Numbered from the stretch's first letter, positions 17,855 through 26,520 are shown. The stretch is DNA of 44,869 bases from CAZUMW01 sp964621615 (GCA_964621615.1 CAZUMW010000038.1:1-44869), one strand, 5' to 3'. The notes: a model not told the origin generated them from the letters alone. Numbers and translations: made by a program.

Positions 17855-17898
17855 AATAAAAAAGGCGGACCCGGAATGCAGATTACGCGCCCGGGCCC
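17855..17898 (-). terminator. Intrinsic terminator of the exported-protein gene
   Basis: On minus, GGGCCCGG (17898-17891), overlapping the last codons of the 17883-18362 gene, can pair with CCGGGTCC (17874-17867) with one G-U pair. GCC and a run of six T follow. This would separate the small exported genes from the fhs operon. Confidence 0.6.
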
Positions 17899-18362
17899 TC
17901 AAAAATAAAGTATTCCCGGGATGTGGCATTGTCGGAAAAAAAGGTGATGCGCCTGAGCCCGACACCGAACAGAAAAAAATCCCGCAGCCCCAGGGGAATG
18001 CCGAAAAAATCATAATTCATCTGTATTTCTTCATCAAAGTCTGTATCGAAAAACTTTTTCGATGAAGCGGCCCCCCGTATAAAACACAGGCCCTTCTCAT
18101 AGGTGCCCTGCGCTGGCGCATCCCACAGATCAGAGGTAAGAGAAAACGTTCCGTTATCAGAAAAGCTGAACTCGACAAGCTCAGGAAGCAAAAGGGTAAG
18201 GGAAACAAGGATGGTATAATATTCTTTTTCTATATATCGTTTCGCCTGCATGCGGCGCTCGGACCGCTCTGCGCCGCACAGAGGTGATGAAAATAAGATA
18301 CACGCTATTATAGTGCACCAAAAGCGTCGCGCTTTTGGCGTTTGTATCACACGCAGTCTCAT
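17883..18362 (-). CDS. Small exported protein of unknown function
   Basis: A 159-residue protein. The first ~30 residues look like a signal peptide (basic MRLRVIQTPKARR, then a hydrophobic stretch ending SSPLCGAE; the Cys could be a lipobox-like site but its context is poor). The rest is rich in aromatic residues and beta-prone segments (ELVEFSFSDNGTFSLTSDLWD, FFLFGVGLRRITFFS). I recognise no family. It lies 23 bp after another exported protein gene on the same strand, so the two may be co-transcribed. An intrinsic terminator overlaps its 3' end. Confidence 0.6.
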   Translation of the reverse strand: MRLRVIQTPKARRFWCTIIACILFSSPLCGAERSERRMQAKRYIEKEYYTILVSLTLLLPELVEFSFSDNGTFSLTSDLWDAPAQGTYEKGLCFIRGAASSKKFFDTDFDEEIQMNYDFFGIPLGLRDFFLFGVGLRRITFFSDNATSREYFIFEGPGA

Positions 18363-18385
18363 AGTGAGAAATTATAGGAATTCTT

Positions 18386-18871
18386 TCAATTGTTTTCAAG
18401 AACAATTGTGCTGCCGTCAATAGCCCACCGCTGAAGACGATTCCCCATACGGTATATGCCATAGCCTTTTAATATCAGGCTGGCATCACCGCTGGCGGTA
18501 AACCCGATATTGGCTCCGGCAAAAGAAACTGTGATATTCTCCCCGGAAATCCACGCTTTCTCATTTTCCAGAATAAAGACACAGCTTCCCTCATCCGTAA
18601 GCATGCACTCGGGCTCTTCATAGGAGGGCTCAAGAGACGAATCTTTAGAGGCAAATGTTGTTTCAGCATCTTCGCTCACAACCAGCACACCGTCTCCGCT
18701 GATCAGCAGGGTTCCTGATCCCTGAAAATACACAAGACCGTGGCCCTTACCGTTACATTTGACGGCATCGGCTATGGTAAACGACGCCGCATGCTGGGCT
18801 GAAACACTCACAAAAAGAAACATGAGTGCGATAATACATGCGGATTTTTTCCCGGTTATCATTGTTTTCAT
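18386..18871 (-). CDS. Small exported beta-rich protein of unknown function
   Basis: A 161-residue protein with a clear signal peptide (MKTMITGKKSACIIALMFLFVSVSAQHA). The mature part has short glycine-containing repeats of a beta-solenoid type (GSGTLLISGDGVLVVSEDA, GANIGFTASGDASLILKGYGIYRMG). No enzyme motif is seen. It lies 78 bp downstream of ubiA on the same strand and 23 bp before the second exported protein. Its partner or substrate cannot be inferred. Confidence 0.6.
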   Translation of the reverse strand: MKTMITGKKSACIIALMFLFVSVSAQHAASFTIADAVKCNGKGHGLVYFQGSGTLLISGDGVLVVSEDAETTFASKDSSLEPSYEEPECMLTDEGSCVFILENEKAWISGENITVSFAGANIGFTASGDASLILKGYGIYRMGNRLQRWAIDGSTIVLENN

Positions 18872-18949
18872 CGAAGACGTCCCTTTACCCGGTTTGGGAG
18901 GGATATCATACCCCTCTATAAAATTAAACCCGCAAAAAACAACAAAGTT

Positions 18950-19810
18950 TCACACATACAGCGAGATAAAAGCAAAAACAAAGGCTGAAATGCTCACAAG
19001 CCCGTTCATGGTAAAAAAAGACACCGTGACCCTCGACAGGTCGCCTGATGAAATGATGCTGTTTTCATACCACAAAAACAAGGCAACCACCGTTATGCCT
19101 ATATAGTATACCACCCCCAGAGAAAAACACAATCCGGCGGCGAGCAGCAGCAGGACCGTCACAGCGTGAAGCCATTTTGTAATCTGAAGGCCGCGCGCGA
19201 CACCAAAGCAGGCCGGAATTGAAAATATCCCTGCAGAGCGGTCAAAGTCCCGGTCCTGACAGCTGTATATGATATCAAAGCCTGCGGTCCACAGCAGCAC
19301 GGCACATCCCAGAAGCATTATGCCCGGAGGTGGAAGCGTGTTGGTTGCGGCAACCCATGCTCCCGGCGGGGCGAGCCCCAGACACAGCCCCAGCCAAAAA
19401 TGACAGGTCCAGGACACCCGCTTTGCAAGGGAATAAAAGGTCATCGGAATTATAACAAGCGGCCACAGCCGGTGGCACAGCGGTGGCAGCATATACACCG
19501 CAGCCAGAAACAGCCCCAGCGAACAGGCCGTAAAAAAAACTGTTTCTGAAATAGACACCAGCCCCCGGGGCAAAGCGCGCCCGGCCGTCCGCGGGTTCCG
19601 GCTGTCGATATCCCGGTCAACAAGACGGTTGAGGGCCATGGCGTAGGTCCGCGCCCCTACCATGGCCAGCGTCACAAAAATAAAGGTTGACAGCGACGGC
19701 ATCCCTCCCGCTCCCAGAACCATTCCCAGATATGCAAAAGGAAGCGCAAAGACCGTGTGCTCGAACTTAATCATGTTGAGCAGTATGTGCAGCTTGTTAG
19801 CCAAGCCCAT
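18950..19810 (-). CDS. UbiA-family prenyltransferase (MqnP-like)
   Basis: A 286-residue membrane protein with about eight or nine hydrophobic segments. It has the two Asp-rich prenyl-diphosphate/Mg sites of UbiA enzymes: N61xxxD65xxxD69 (NRLVDRDID) and DIIYSCQDRDFDRSAG near residues 174-190. UbiA enzymes attach a polyprenyl tail to an aromatic acid. The tight link with a UbiD decarboxylase (14-bp overlap) points to menaquinone synthesis by the futalosine route (MqnP/MqnL), though ubiquinone-type annotation (4-hydroxybenzoate) is the usual automatic call. Confidence 0.88.
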   Translation of the reverse strand: MGLANKLHILLNMIKFEHTVFALPFAYLGMVLGAGGMPSLSTFIFVTLAMVGARTYAMALNRLVDRDIDSRNPRTAGRALPRGLVSISETVFFTACSLGLFLAAVYMLPPLCHRLWPLVIIPMTFYSLAKRVSWTCHFWLGLCLGLAPPGAWVAATNTLPPPGIMLLGCAVLLWTAGFDIIYSCQDRDFDRSAGIFSIPACFGVARGLQITKWLHAVTVLLLLAAGLCFSLGVVYYIGITVVALFLWYENSIISSGDLSRVTVSFFTMNGLVSISAFVFAFISLYV

Positions 19811-21242
19811 ATTCTTTCCACCTCCGGCTCACGAGCTGCCGGATATCGTCGCTCATTCGTATCTCATCGGGCCAGGGGCGCCGATGTCCTTCTTCGGGGT
19901 GCTTTCTGGTTGCGTCCACTCCCGCCTTCGAGCCATACATCGGCTCCGGGCTCGCATGATCAAGCACATCAAGCGGCCCCCGGCTGAAAAAGAAATCCCG
20001 CTCAGGATCAATATTGCTGAACACTTTCCAGGCGGTTTCGGAAATATTCTGAACATCAACCTCTTTATCGACGAGAATGATGAGCTTTGTGAGCATCATT
20101 TGCCCCATTCCCCACATGCTTGAAGCAACCTTTCTGGCGTGTCCCGGAAACTGCTTGTCGATCGACACCAGCAGGCAGTTGTGAAAAACGCCTTCTGCAG
20201 GAAAATTAATATCAACCACCTCGGGCAGCTGCATTCTTATCAGGGGCAGAAAAATGCGCTCGGTTGCCTTGCCCAGATAATAGTCCTCCATGGGAGGGGG
20301 CCCCACAATCGTTGCCGGATATACGGGATTCCGCTTCCGTGTCAGTGCCTTCAGGGTAAATACCGGATAGTGATCAACGCCGGAATAAAACCCGGTGTGG
20401 TCACCAAAAGGCCCCTCGGGCATGGTTTCGGAAATGGAAACAGTGCCTTCGAGCACGAATTCAGCATGAGCGGGCACCATTAAATCCACCGTTTTGGCTT
20501 CAACGGTTTCCACAGGCTTATTTCTGAGAAAGCCGGCAAAAAGCAGCTCGTCGATGTCTGGCGGCAGCGGCGCAGTGGCTGAATATATTGTTGCAGGATC
20601 AGCCCCCAGCACGATTGCAGCCTCCAGGTCGGCTCCGCAGGCCGCAGCCAGACGATGGTGCCGGGCGCCGTCGTGGTGGGCGTGCCAGTGCATAAGAGCC
20701 CGCTTTTCATCGATAATCTGTATGCGGTACATACCCATATTGCTGTTTCCGCTTTCCGGGTGCTTTGTAAAAACAAGGGGAAGGGTTATGAAGCGCCCCG
20801 CATCGTCCGGCCAGCACTTAAGCACCGGAAGGTCCGCCAAACTGCCGTCGCTCTCAACGACTTCCTGCGCGGGAGCTTTTCTGATCCGTGCGGGCTGTAT
20901 ATTTTTAAGATCTTTAAGTGACCACAAGAATTTTATTTTATCGGTGAAAGACGACAGGGAGGAAGAGCGCGACAGGTAGGAGGAAATACGGGACCCGATT
21001 TCGTTAAAATCTTCAACCCCGAGCGCGCGGCAGGCACGCTCATAGGTTCCGAACAGATTGATCGCCAACGGGTATGGTGAGCCCTTCGGGCGTTCAAAAT
21101 ATAGTGCCGGTCCCTGGGATTTAACAACACGATCGGCTATTTCCGTAATTTCATAGACGGGGTCGGCTTCAGCTGAAATCCGGTGCAGCTGCCCGGTCTG
21201 CTCAAGGCTGTTGATATAGTGCTGCAGGTCTGTAAAGGACAT
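19797..21242 (-). CDS. UbiD-family prenylated-FMN decarboxylase (MqnL-like)
   Basis: A 481-residue UbiD decarboxylase. Start at MSFTDLQHY, preceded by AGGCGAG; an upstream in-frame start would add 25 unlikely residues. Family segments are visible: NMGMYRIQIID, EGPFGDHTGFYS with its conserved Glu/Asp, PPMEDYYLGKATERIF, and a C-terminal DASRK-type tail (GVDATRKHPEEG). Its 3' end overlaps ubiA. It is the likely menaquinone-pathway decarboxylase; its UbiX partner, needed to make prenylated FMN, is not in the window. Confidence 0.88.
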   Translation of the reverse strand: MSFTDLQHYINSLEQTGQLHRISAEADPVYEITEIADRVVKSQGPALYFERPKGSPYPLAINLFGTYERACRALGVEDFNEIGSRISSYLSRSSSLSSFTDKIKFLWSLKDLKNIQPARIRKAPAQEVVESDGSLADLPVLKCWPDDAGRFITLPLVFTKHPESGNSNMGMYRIQIIDEKRALMHWHAHHDGARHHRLAAACGADLEAAIVLGADPATIYSATAPLPPDIDELLFAGFLRNKPVETVEAKTVDLMVPAHAEFVLEGTVSISETMPEGPFGDHTGFYSGVDHYPVFTLKALTRKRNPVYPATIVGPPPMEDYYLGKATERIFLPLIRMQLPEVVDINFPAEGVFHNCLLVSIDKQFPGHARKVASSMWGMGQMMLTKLIILVDKEVDVQNISETAWKVFSNIDPERDFFFSRGPLDVLDHASPEPMYGSKAGVDATRKHPEEGHRRPWPDEIRMSDDIRQLVSRRWKEYGLG

Positions 21243-21561
21243 ATATAGCTCGCCTGCTATAGGTGTGTATTCTTTGTCTTTTAAACATATTATATAATAT
21301 GATATATTGTACACCACAGCTGCGCTATTTCAAGCAAAATGGGAGCCGGCCGCCGATACCGGTCAGCATATAATTCCTTTACCGAGTCCGGCTTTCCGGG
21401 AATTTTTTTGCAGAGCCTTTTGCTCAATCGCAGCTTATTGGAACGGCTGTCTGCTGATGCCCGCCGGCAATCCTGTACGGCATGTATTGCTTTTTCTTGA
21501 CAGAGCGGTGTTTTTCCGCAGAAAATAAAAACCATTTTCACGTCAGGGGATATAAACGGAC
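21243..21561. promoter_or_regulatory. Divergent intergenic region between ubiD and the lipoprotein gene
   Basis: This gene-free stretch must hold two divergent promoters. On plus, TTGACA (21497-21502) is followed after 18 nt by GAAAAT, a weak match. On minus, near 21295, a TATAAT lies upstream of ubiD without a clear -35. GCGG...CCGC arms lie within the plus spacer. No conserved riboswitch or RNA gene is recognised. Confidence 0.3.
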
Positions 21562-22035
21562 ATGAAAAACAGTTGCAAACGTGTTTTAATCATATGCGCT
21601 GCAGCGCTTGTGCTTGCTGCCGGATGCGCTACCTCAAGAACCCGGGCCCTGCGGGACACCGCACGCGTATATCAGCGTCCTTATGATGAGGTATGGGGGA
21701 CGCTGAAAGAATATATTGTCGATGATCTGGGCTGCGTACCGGTTAAAATCAGTAAAAGAAAGGGTATTATCCGGACCGACTGGGTCACCCTTATTGATAC
21801 CCACGGCACGGCGCGGTGGATGATTTCCGCCGAAGCCGAAAAAAAGAAAAACGGGGTGCGGGTGATTATGGACAAAAAAGTGCAGGCAGTCGATGAATTC
21901 AGCAAGAACATTGCCCGCTACAAAAAAGACCGTCAGCAAATGACACCGAAAGACTCCAGCTGGAAAACCAGAGACATAAATATAAACGGTATAAATGAAC
22001 TCTACAGCGCCTTTGAAAAAAAGCTTCGCCGCTGA
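21562..22035 (+). CDS. Small outer-membrane-type lipoprotein
   Basis: A 157-residue protein with a lipoprotein signal ending in the lipobox LAAGC (Cys near residue 22). The mature part has the pattern of BamC-like or similar small envelope lipoproteins: a YQRPYDEVWGTLKEYI helix, then VPVKISKRKGIIRTDWVT and a basic second half. This is fold-level resemblance only. A ribosome-binding site (AGGGGATA) lies upstream. Its 3' end overlaps the next frame by 41 bp. Confidence 0.65.
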   Translation: MKNSCKRVLIICAAALVLAAGCATSRTRALRDTARVYQRPYDEVWGTLKEYIVDDLGCVPVKISKRKGIIRTDWVTLIDTHGTARWMISAEAEKKKNGVRVIMDKKVQAVDEFSKNIARYKKDRQQMTPKDSSWKTRDININGINELYSAFEKKLRR

Positions 22036-22606
22036 TGCGTCTTTGATCGCAATCATGTCGCGCACATTCCGCACAGCAATGCGTAGTCAAGCGGCTATCT
22101 CAATAATCAATAGCAGCTACCGAGATACCCCGCCGCGTGCTGCGTGGAGTATCATTTACTGCATCCTTTTGGTGATCGCAGCAGCCGCCGTACCCAGCGA
22201 TGTCCGTTCAGCCGACATATCCGCCTCCGCCCGGACGGAACCGGAGCAGCAAAAAGTCTTCCCGCTCCGGGAGCGCCGCTGGGCCGTTAACTGGGTCAAC
22301 AGCCGCCTGCCGGTTATCATGGGAAGCGGCGCAATAAAAACAATTATTGACAACAAGGAAGTCTATGAGATATATGTCGGGCAGCCGTGGTATCAGCTGC
22401 CTTTCAGCACACGGGGCGCCCTACTGCAGGAGCTTTCCCGGGTCCGCGAAATAACCGGCCACAGCCCTTTTTTCAGCGCGCTTGACAGCGCGTCGCACGA
22501 CGTCACCGCGGTAATATCAGAGTACGGCATAAAAATTCTTGTTGCGGGCGAAGGCTTTTTCACCTACATCTGCGAGCCCCCGCCCTCCCCAAATACAGTG
22601 TACTAA
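21995..22606 (+). CDS. Small exported protein of unknown function, 5' end overlapped by a dispersed repeat
   Basis: The frame gives up to 203 residues. Only the part after about residue 50 looks like a normal gene product: a hydrophobic signal-like segment (AAWSIIYCILLVIAAAAVPSDV) followed by a soluble domain (RRWAVNWVNSRLPVIMGSGAIKTIIDNKEVYEIYVGQPWY, then an EYGIKILVAGEGFFTYIC end). The region before it (22042-22157) is a diverged copy of a repeat also present at 29396-29523, and no start has a convincing ribosome-binding site. Starts at 21995, 22055 or 22079 are all possible. The repeat may have replaced the original start. Confidence 0.5.
   Translation: MNSTAPLKKSFAADASLIAIMSRTFRTAMRSQAAISIINSSYRDTPPRAAWSIIYCILLVIAAAAVPSDVRSADISASARTEPEQQKVFPLRERRWAVNWVNSRLPVIMGSGAIKTIIDNKEVYEIYVGQPWYQLPFSTRGALLQELSRVREITGHSPFFSALDSASHDVTAVISEYGIKILVAGEGFFTYICEPPPSPNTVY
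22042..22157 (+). repeat. Dispersed repeat copy 1 (diverged)
   Basis: About 116 bp similar over its whole length to the minus strand of 29396-29523. Shared blocks are TTTGATCG-AATC-T-TCGCG, TCCGCAC-GCA, AGTCAA, CTATC, TACCG-GAT-CCCCGC, CTGC and GT-TCATT, roughly two-thirds identity with small gaps. It starts just after the lipoprotein stop and forms the N-terminal codons of the next frame. Nature unknown. Confidence 0.6.
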
Positions 22607-22630
22607 TACAGTGGATACCGGCCAGCCGCT

Positions 22631-23347
22631 ATGGTCAGACCGTCCAGCTACTTCATTACCGGTACGGACACAGGCGTCGGCAAAACGCTTATTGCCGGGG
22701 GCCTTGCACGTGCGATCGCCGAATCAGGCCTGTCTGTGGGGGTTTTCAAGCCCTGCGAGTCAGGCTGCGGCGTTTCGGACAGCTCGCTTGTCCCCCATGA
22801 CGCTGTTTTTTTAAAACGCATGTCACGCTGCAGCGACCCGCTTGAGCTGGTGTGCCCCTGCCGCTTTGAGCAGCCACTGGCTCCGGCGGTTGCCGCATCC
22901 CTTGAAAGCAGTCCTGTCGATATGGATCGGCTCCTAAATGCTTTTTACGAGATACAGAACAGGCATGATATTGTTCTGGCTGAAGGTGCTGGGGGGCTGA
23001 TGGTTCCGGTAACCGGGCAGCATCTTATGGCAGATATTATCCGCCTGCTCTCAATACCCGTACTTATTGTCGCGCGGCTGTCCCTTGGAACCATCAACCA
23101 CAGCCTGCTGACAATCAGGCAGGCGCAGGCCTGCGGGCTCGCCGTGGCAGGCATTGTTTTCAACCAGACGGAGCCGGTATCAGGCACTGCCGAGCAGACA
23201 AATCCCGACATAATTCATCGCTACAGCGGGGTGCCGGTGCGCGGCCGGGTGGGCTTCATTCCTGAAAATAAAAGGCTGGATGAGGACGCTATTGCCGACT
23301 GTGTTTCCAGTGGAATTGATATTGATTTTTTTAACCGGCCCCGTTAG
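22631..23347 (+). CDS. bioD: Dethiobiotin synthetase, BioD
   Basis: A 238-residue ATP-dependent carboxylase that closes the ureido ring of dethiobiotin from 7,8-diaminopelargonate and CO2. The P-loop GTDTGVGKT lies at residues 11-19, followed by FKPCESGC (substrate Lys region), AEGAGGLMVPV and GIVFNQTEP. Length is normal. No other biotin genes are nearby. It lies 24 bp after the exported-protein gene and 27 bp before a glycosyltransferase, so it may sit in a loosely organised transcript. Confidence 0.92.
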   Translation: MVRPSSYFITGTDTGVGKTLIAGGLARAIAESGLSVGVFKPCESGCGVSDSSLVPHDAVFLKRMSRCSDPLELVCPCRFEQPLAPAVAASLESSPVDMDRLLNAFYEIQNRHDIVLAEGAGGLMVPVTGQHLMADIIRLLSIPVLIVARLSLGTINHSLLTIRQAQACGLAVAGIVFNQTEPVSGTAEQTNPDIIHRYSGVPVRGRVGFIPENKRLDEDAIADCVSSGIDIDFFNRPR

Positions 23348-23374
23348 AAAAATACTATAAAGCAAAAATTATCG

Positions 23375-24916
23375 ATGGGCAACACCCTGAAAAACACCGG
23401 CACATTCACCAAATTGACCACGGGGGCGAACCCTGCAGCACTGCTTGTGTTTATCGGCGCCTGCTTTCTGCTGCGCCTGACGCTGATTTCACAGCTGCCA
23501 CTGCTCGGGGCGGAGGCCTATTACTGGGAGTGGTCTCGGCATCTTGCAGCCGGCTACTTTGATCATCCTCCCATGATCGCATGGCTTATCAGACTGTGTA
23601 CCGAAATCGGTACCGACAGCCCCTTATTCATCAGGCTCGGCCCGTTTCTGCTCAGCATCCTGACAACAATCACGGCGTACCTGCTTATCCGTGACATATT
23701 TGGCAGACAAACCGCGCTTGCCTCGTGTGCGGTCCTGCAGATTCTGCCGTTTTTTACCGCAGCAGGCATTATCGCCGTGCCGGACGCACCGCTTTCCTTT
23801 TGCTGGCTTGCAACCGTGTACTGCCTGTATCGCGCCACGGGAAAGGCCCGTCCCCGGTGGTGGTATGCGGCCGGTATCTGTCTGGGGCTGGGGCTGCTGA
23901 GCAAATACCATGCGTTTCTACTGATTCCCTGCATTGGCATATATCTGTTATCCACACCGAAGCTGCGCCCGTGGCTTACACGCAAAGAGCCCTGGCTTGC
24001 GCTTTTCATAGCCCTGCTGGTTTTCTCCCCGAATCTTATCTGGAATGCTAAAGCCGGCCTCACCACGTTCCGCTTTCTGCTTGCCGAGCGACATGGCTCT
24101 ATTGAGCTTGAGCCTGAAGGGCTTGCCGAGTTTATCGGCGGCTATCTGGTGCTGCTCTCACCCATGTTTGCTGTTCTGGTTGCTACGATGCTGCCCCGCC
24201 TGCTGCGCACTGCACGGCAGCAGGCTCACGCGGGATACCTGCTGCTGCTGTCAACCTCCCTGCCGGTTATCATTTTTTTCGGCCTGATCAGCCCTCTTGT
24301 CAGCGTGGGCGCACACTGGCCGGCGGTGGGCTATATGCCGCTCAGCATCGCAGCGCTTGGCCTGCTCATAAATACGCACACGGAAACCGGACCTGCGATT
24401 GCAAAACCGTTCCCGCAAATCAGCATCTTATTCTCCCTTGTGCTGATACTTGCGGTGTGCTGCGTGCCCATTATTGTTCGCATGGCCCCGCCGCAGCTCA
24501 CTGTCGCAGGTCTCACCATACCCCTCGGAGATACGCGGCTAAAAAAAGAGCTCCACGGGTGGCAGGCGCTCGGCAGGCGCATTGAAGCGGCTGTGGACTC
24601 AATGCCGCACCCCGCCCGCACGTTTATTATCACCCACTCCTACCGGATGGGAAGCCAGATACGGTTCCTTACCGAATCACAATATCCGACGCACACCTCA
24701 GGATACAAATCACCCCACCAGTACGGCATCTGGGAAAGGGGCAGACATCTTTCGGGGTGGGATGCGGTGTTTGTCGACAAGGAAAAACGCCACATTGATG
24801 TGCTCGAGCGCCAGTTTGAGCGCATAGGACCGGTTGAGCACCTTACCGTTACCGACGCAGGAATGACCATCCGCACGTTCTGCATTGTGCGCTGCTACGG
24901 GTATATAAAACACTAA
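23375..24916 (+). CDS. ArnT/PMT-like family 39 glycosyltransferase (membrane)
   Basis: A 513-residue multi-pass membrane protein (about 10-12 hydrophobic segments) with the first-loop signature GAEAYYWEWSRHLAAGYFDHPPM at about residues 49-71, as in bacterial PMT_2/ArnT-like transferases that use polyprenyl-phosphate sugars. In most relatives I recall, the acidic pair before AYYW is Asp-Glu; here it is Ala-Glu. A C-terminal soluble domain (about 390-513) follows. Likely role: adding a sugar to lipid A or another envelope acceptor in the periplasm. Acceptor unknown. Confidence 0.8.
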   Translation: MGNTLKNTGTFTKLTTGANPAALLVFIGACFLLRLTLISQLPLLGAEAYYWEWSRHLAAGYFDHPPMIAWLIRLCTEIGTDSPLFIRLGPFLLSILTTITAYLLIRDIFGRQTALASCAVLQILPFFTAAGIIAVPDAPLSFCWLATVYCLYRATGKARPRWWYAAGICLGLGLLSKYHAFLLIPCIGIYLLSTPKLRPWLTRKEPWLALFIALLVFSPNLIWNAKAGLTTFRFLLAERHGSIELEPEGLAEFIGGYLVLLSPMFAVLVATMLPRLLRTARQQAHAGYLLLLSTSLPVIIFFGLISPLVSVGAHWPAVGYMPLSIAALGLLINTHTETGPAIAKPFPQISILFSLVLILAVCCVPIIVRMAPPQLTVAGLTIPLGDTRLKKELHGWQALGRRIEAAVDSMPHPARTFIITHSYRMGSQIRFLTESQYPTHTSGYKSPHQYGIWERGRHLSGWDAVFVDKEKRHIDVLERQFERIGPVEHLTVTDAGMTIRTFCIVRCYGYIKH

Positions 24917-25281
24917 TGCATAAATACACATTCACCCGGGCATACCGGATAAAAGTGATCTGCTCTCTATCAACGCCGTTTGGTGCTATCGATATTTTGC
25001 AATTTTGATAGTCCCGAAAAAAGTCCTTTTTGGTGTCATTGCGAGCAATTGACCGATTTTCCGACTTTTTACAGGGCTGTCACTTTTTAGTCACCGCCCG
25101 GCTTGTCCGGGCGGTCCAGAGTCCGGCGGCACGGATGCCACATTCTGTTTTTCCCTGGATGGCCCGGATAAACCGGGCCATGACAAAGAAAATGTGATGC
25201 AGTTTTATGTGGCCACCAATGCGCTTCTCCGTGGTGTTTTAATCTTGGCTAAAAAAAATTTCTTCATAAACGGAACAGGCC
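24917..25281. repeat. Gene-free stretch with two REP-like GC hairpins
   Basis: No gene is seen in these 365 bp. Two strong hairpins stand out: ACCGCCCGG/CCGGGCGGT with loop CTTGT (25093-25115), and ATGGCCCGG/CCGGGCCAT with loop ATAAA (25159-25181). A GTGTCATTGCGAGC word near 25036-25049 resembles words common in short dispersed repeats of many bacterial genomes. Neither hairpin is followed directly by a long T run, so they look more like REP sequences than terminators. Confidence 0.5.
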
Positions 25282-26520
25282 ATGCATGTTGATCTGATGC
25301 GTTTTGTTGACAAATGGGCAGGCGTTCCGCTGTGCGCTATGCTGTCTGCGGTTAACGCGGCCCGTGCGCCCCTGCGCAGAGGCCGGGCCTCCGCCGGCAC
25401 CATAAACGATCCAAAAAAAATTCTTTTCCTGCAGCTGTCTGAAATGGGTTCTGCGATCATGGCATACCGGGCGCTCACCAAAGCCCGCTCCCTGTTTCCC
25501 GGCGCACAGCTGTATTACTGCATTTTTGAGGAGATGCAGGAAAGCATCAGGCTGCTGGACATAATCCCGCCCCGTAACATATTCACCATCCCGTCCCGCT
25601 CTGCTGCCGGATTTGTTTTCGGTACCGCACAAGCGCTGCGGGGGATTCGGCAACAGGGAATTGACATGGTTATCGATATGGAGCTTTTTGCCCGCTTCAG
25701 CTCCATTATCAGCTATGTAAGCGGCGCTCCGATCCGGGTGGGCTTTCACAAATTTCACATGGAGGGGCTGTACCGGGGCTCGCTTCAGACTCACAATGTG
25801 CTGTATAATCATCTGCAGCACATAAGCCTCAACTTCCTGGCACTTGTCTGCGCAGCACACGAAGCACAAGACGAAACGCCCCACACAAAAATACCGGCAC
25901 CTTCACACCGACCGGCGCCTCCAAAGATCTCACCGTCGCCGGGAGCCCAGTCCCGCATACGCCGGAAGCTGAAAGCCGCCTCCCCCGGCTTTGATGAAAC
26001 AAATACGCTTGTTCTGCTCAACCCCAACGGCAGCAACCTGCTGCCGCTTCGGCGCTGGCCCATTAAAAACTACACCCGTCTCGCCCAAAAGCTGCTCGCC
26101 TCTCACCCCTCGGTGTATGTTGCGGTCACCGGCACCGCAGCTGAAAAAAAAGATGCCGCCGCGATATGTGATGCGCTTGATGATGAGCGCTGCATTAACT
26201 TTGCCGGACAAACCACCCTTCGGGAGCTTATCGACCTGTACACGGTTGCCCATATGCTTGTAAGCAACGATTCGGGGCCGCCAAACTTCGCCTCCATGAC
26301 ATCAATCCCCACGCTGGTGCTTTTCGGCCCTGAAACCCCGCAGTGCTACCGGCCCCTGGGGGACAATATCGATGTCTGCTACGCCGGCCTCCTGTGCAGC
26401 CCCTGCGTTTCGGCCTACAATCACCGCAAATCACCCTGCAGGGACAACAAATGCATGCAGGCAATAGGCGTTGACGACGTGTATCGCCGGGTTGTCAGCA
26501 CCCTTCGCCTTCCCGAGTGA
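25282..26520 (+). CDS. GT9-family heptosyltransferase-like protein
   Basis: A 412-residue family 9 glycosyltransferase (ADP-heptose:LPS heptosyltransferase type). Features: KKILFLQLSEMGSAIMAYRAL (residues about 46-65), a variable Pro-rich linker (about 201-225), LVLLNPNGSNLLPLRRWPIKNY, and LVSNDSGPPNFASMTSIPTLVLFGPE, the nucleotide-sugar binding segment. A Cys-rich C-terminal loop (GLLCSPCVSAYNHRKSPCRDNKCM) is typical of a subgroup. It indicates an LPS-bearing Gram-negative envelope. It is preceded by a long spacer without a clear ribosome-binding site. Confidence 0.85.
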   Translation: MHVDLMRFVDKWAGVPLCAMLSAVNAARAPLRRGRASAGTINDPKKILFLQLSEMGSAIMAYRALTKARSLFPGAQLYYCIFEEMQESIRLLDIIPPRNIFTIPSRSAAGFVFGTAQALRGIRQQGIDMVIDMELFARFSSIISYVSGAPIRVGFHKFHMEGLYRGSLQTHNVLYNHLQHISLNFLALVCAAHEAQDETPHTKIPAPSHRPAPPKISPSPGAQSRIRRKLKAASPGFDETNTLVLLNPNGSNLLPLRRWPIKNYTRLAQKLLASHPSVYVAVTGTAAEKKDAAAICDALDDERCINFAGQTTLRELIDLYTVAHMLVSNDSGPPNFASMTSIPTLVLFGPETPQCYRPLGDNIDVCYAGLLCSPCVSAYNHRKSPCRDNKCMQAIGVDDVYRRVVSTLRLPE

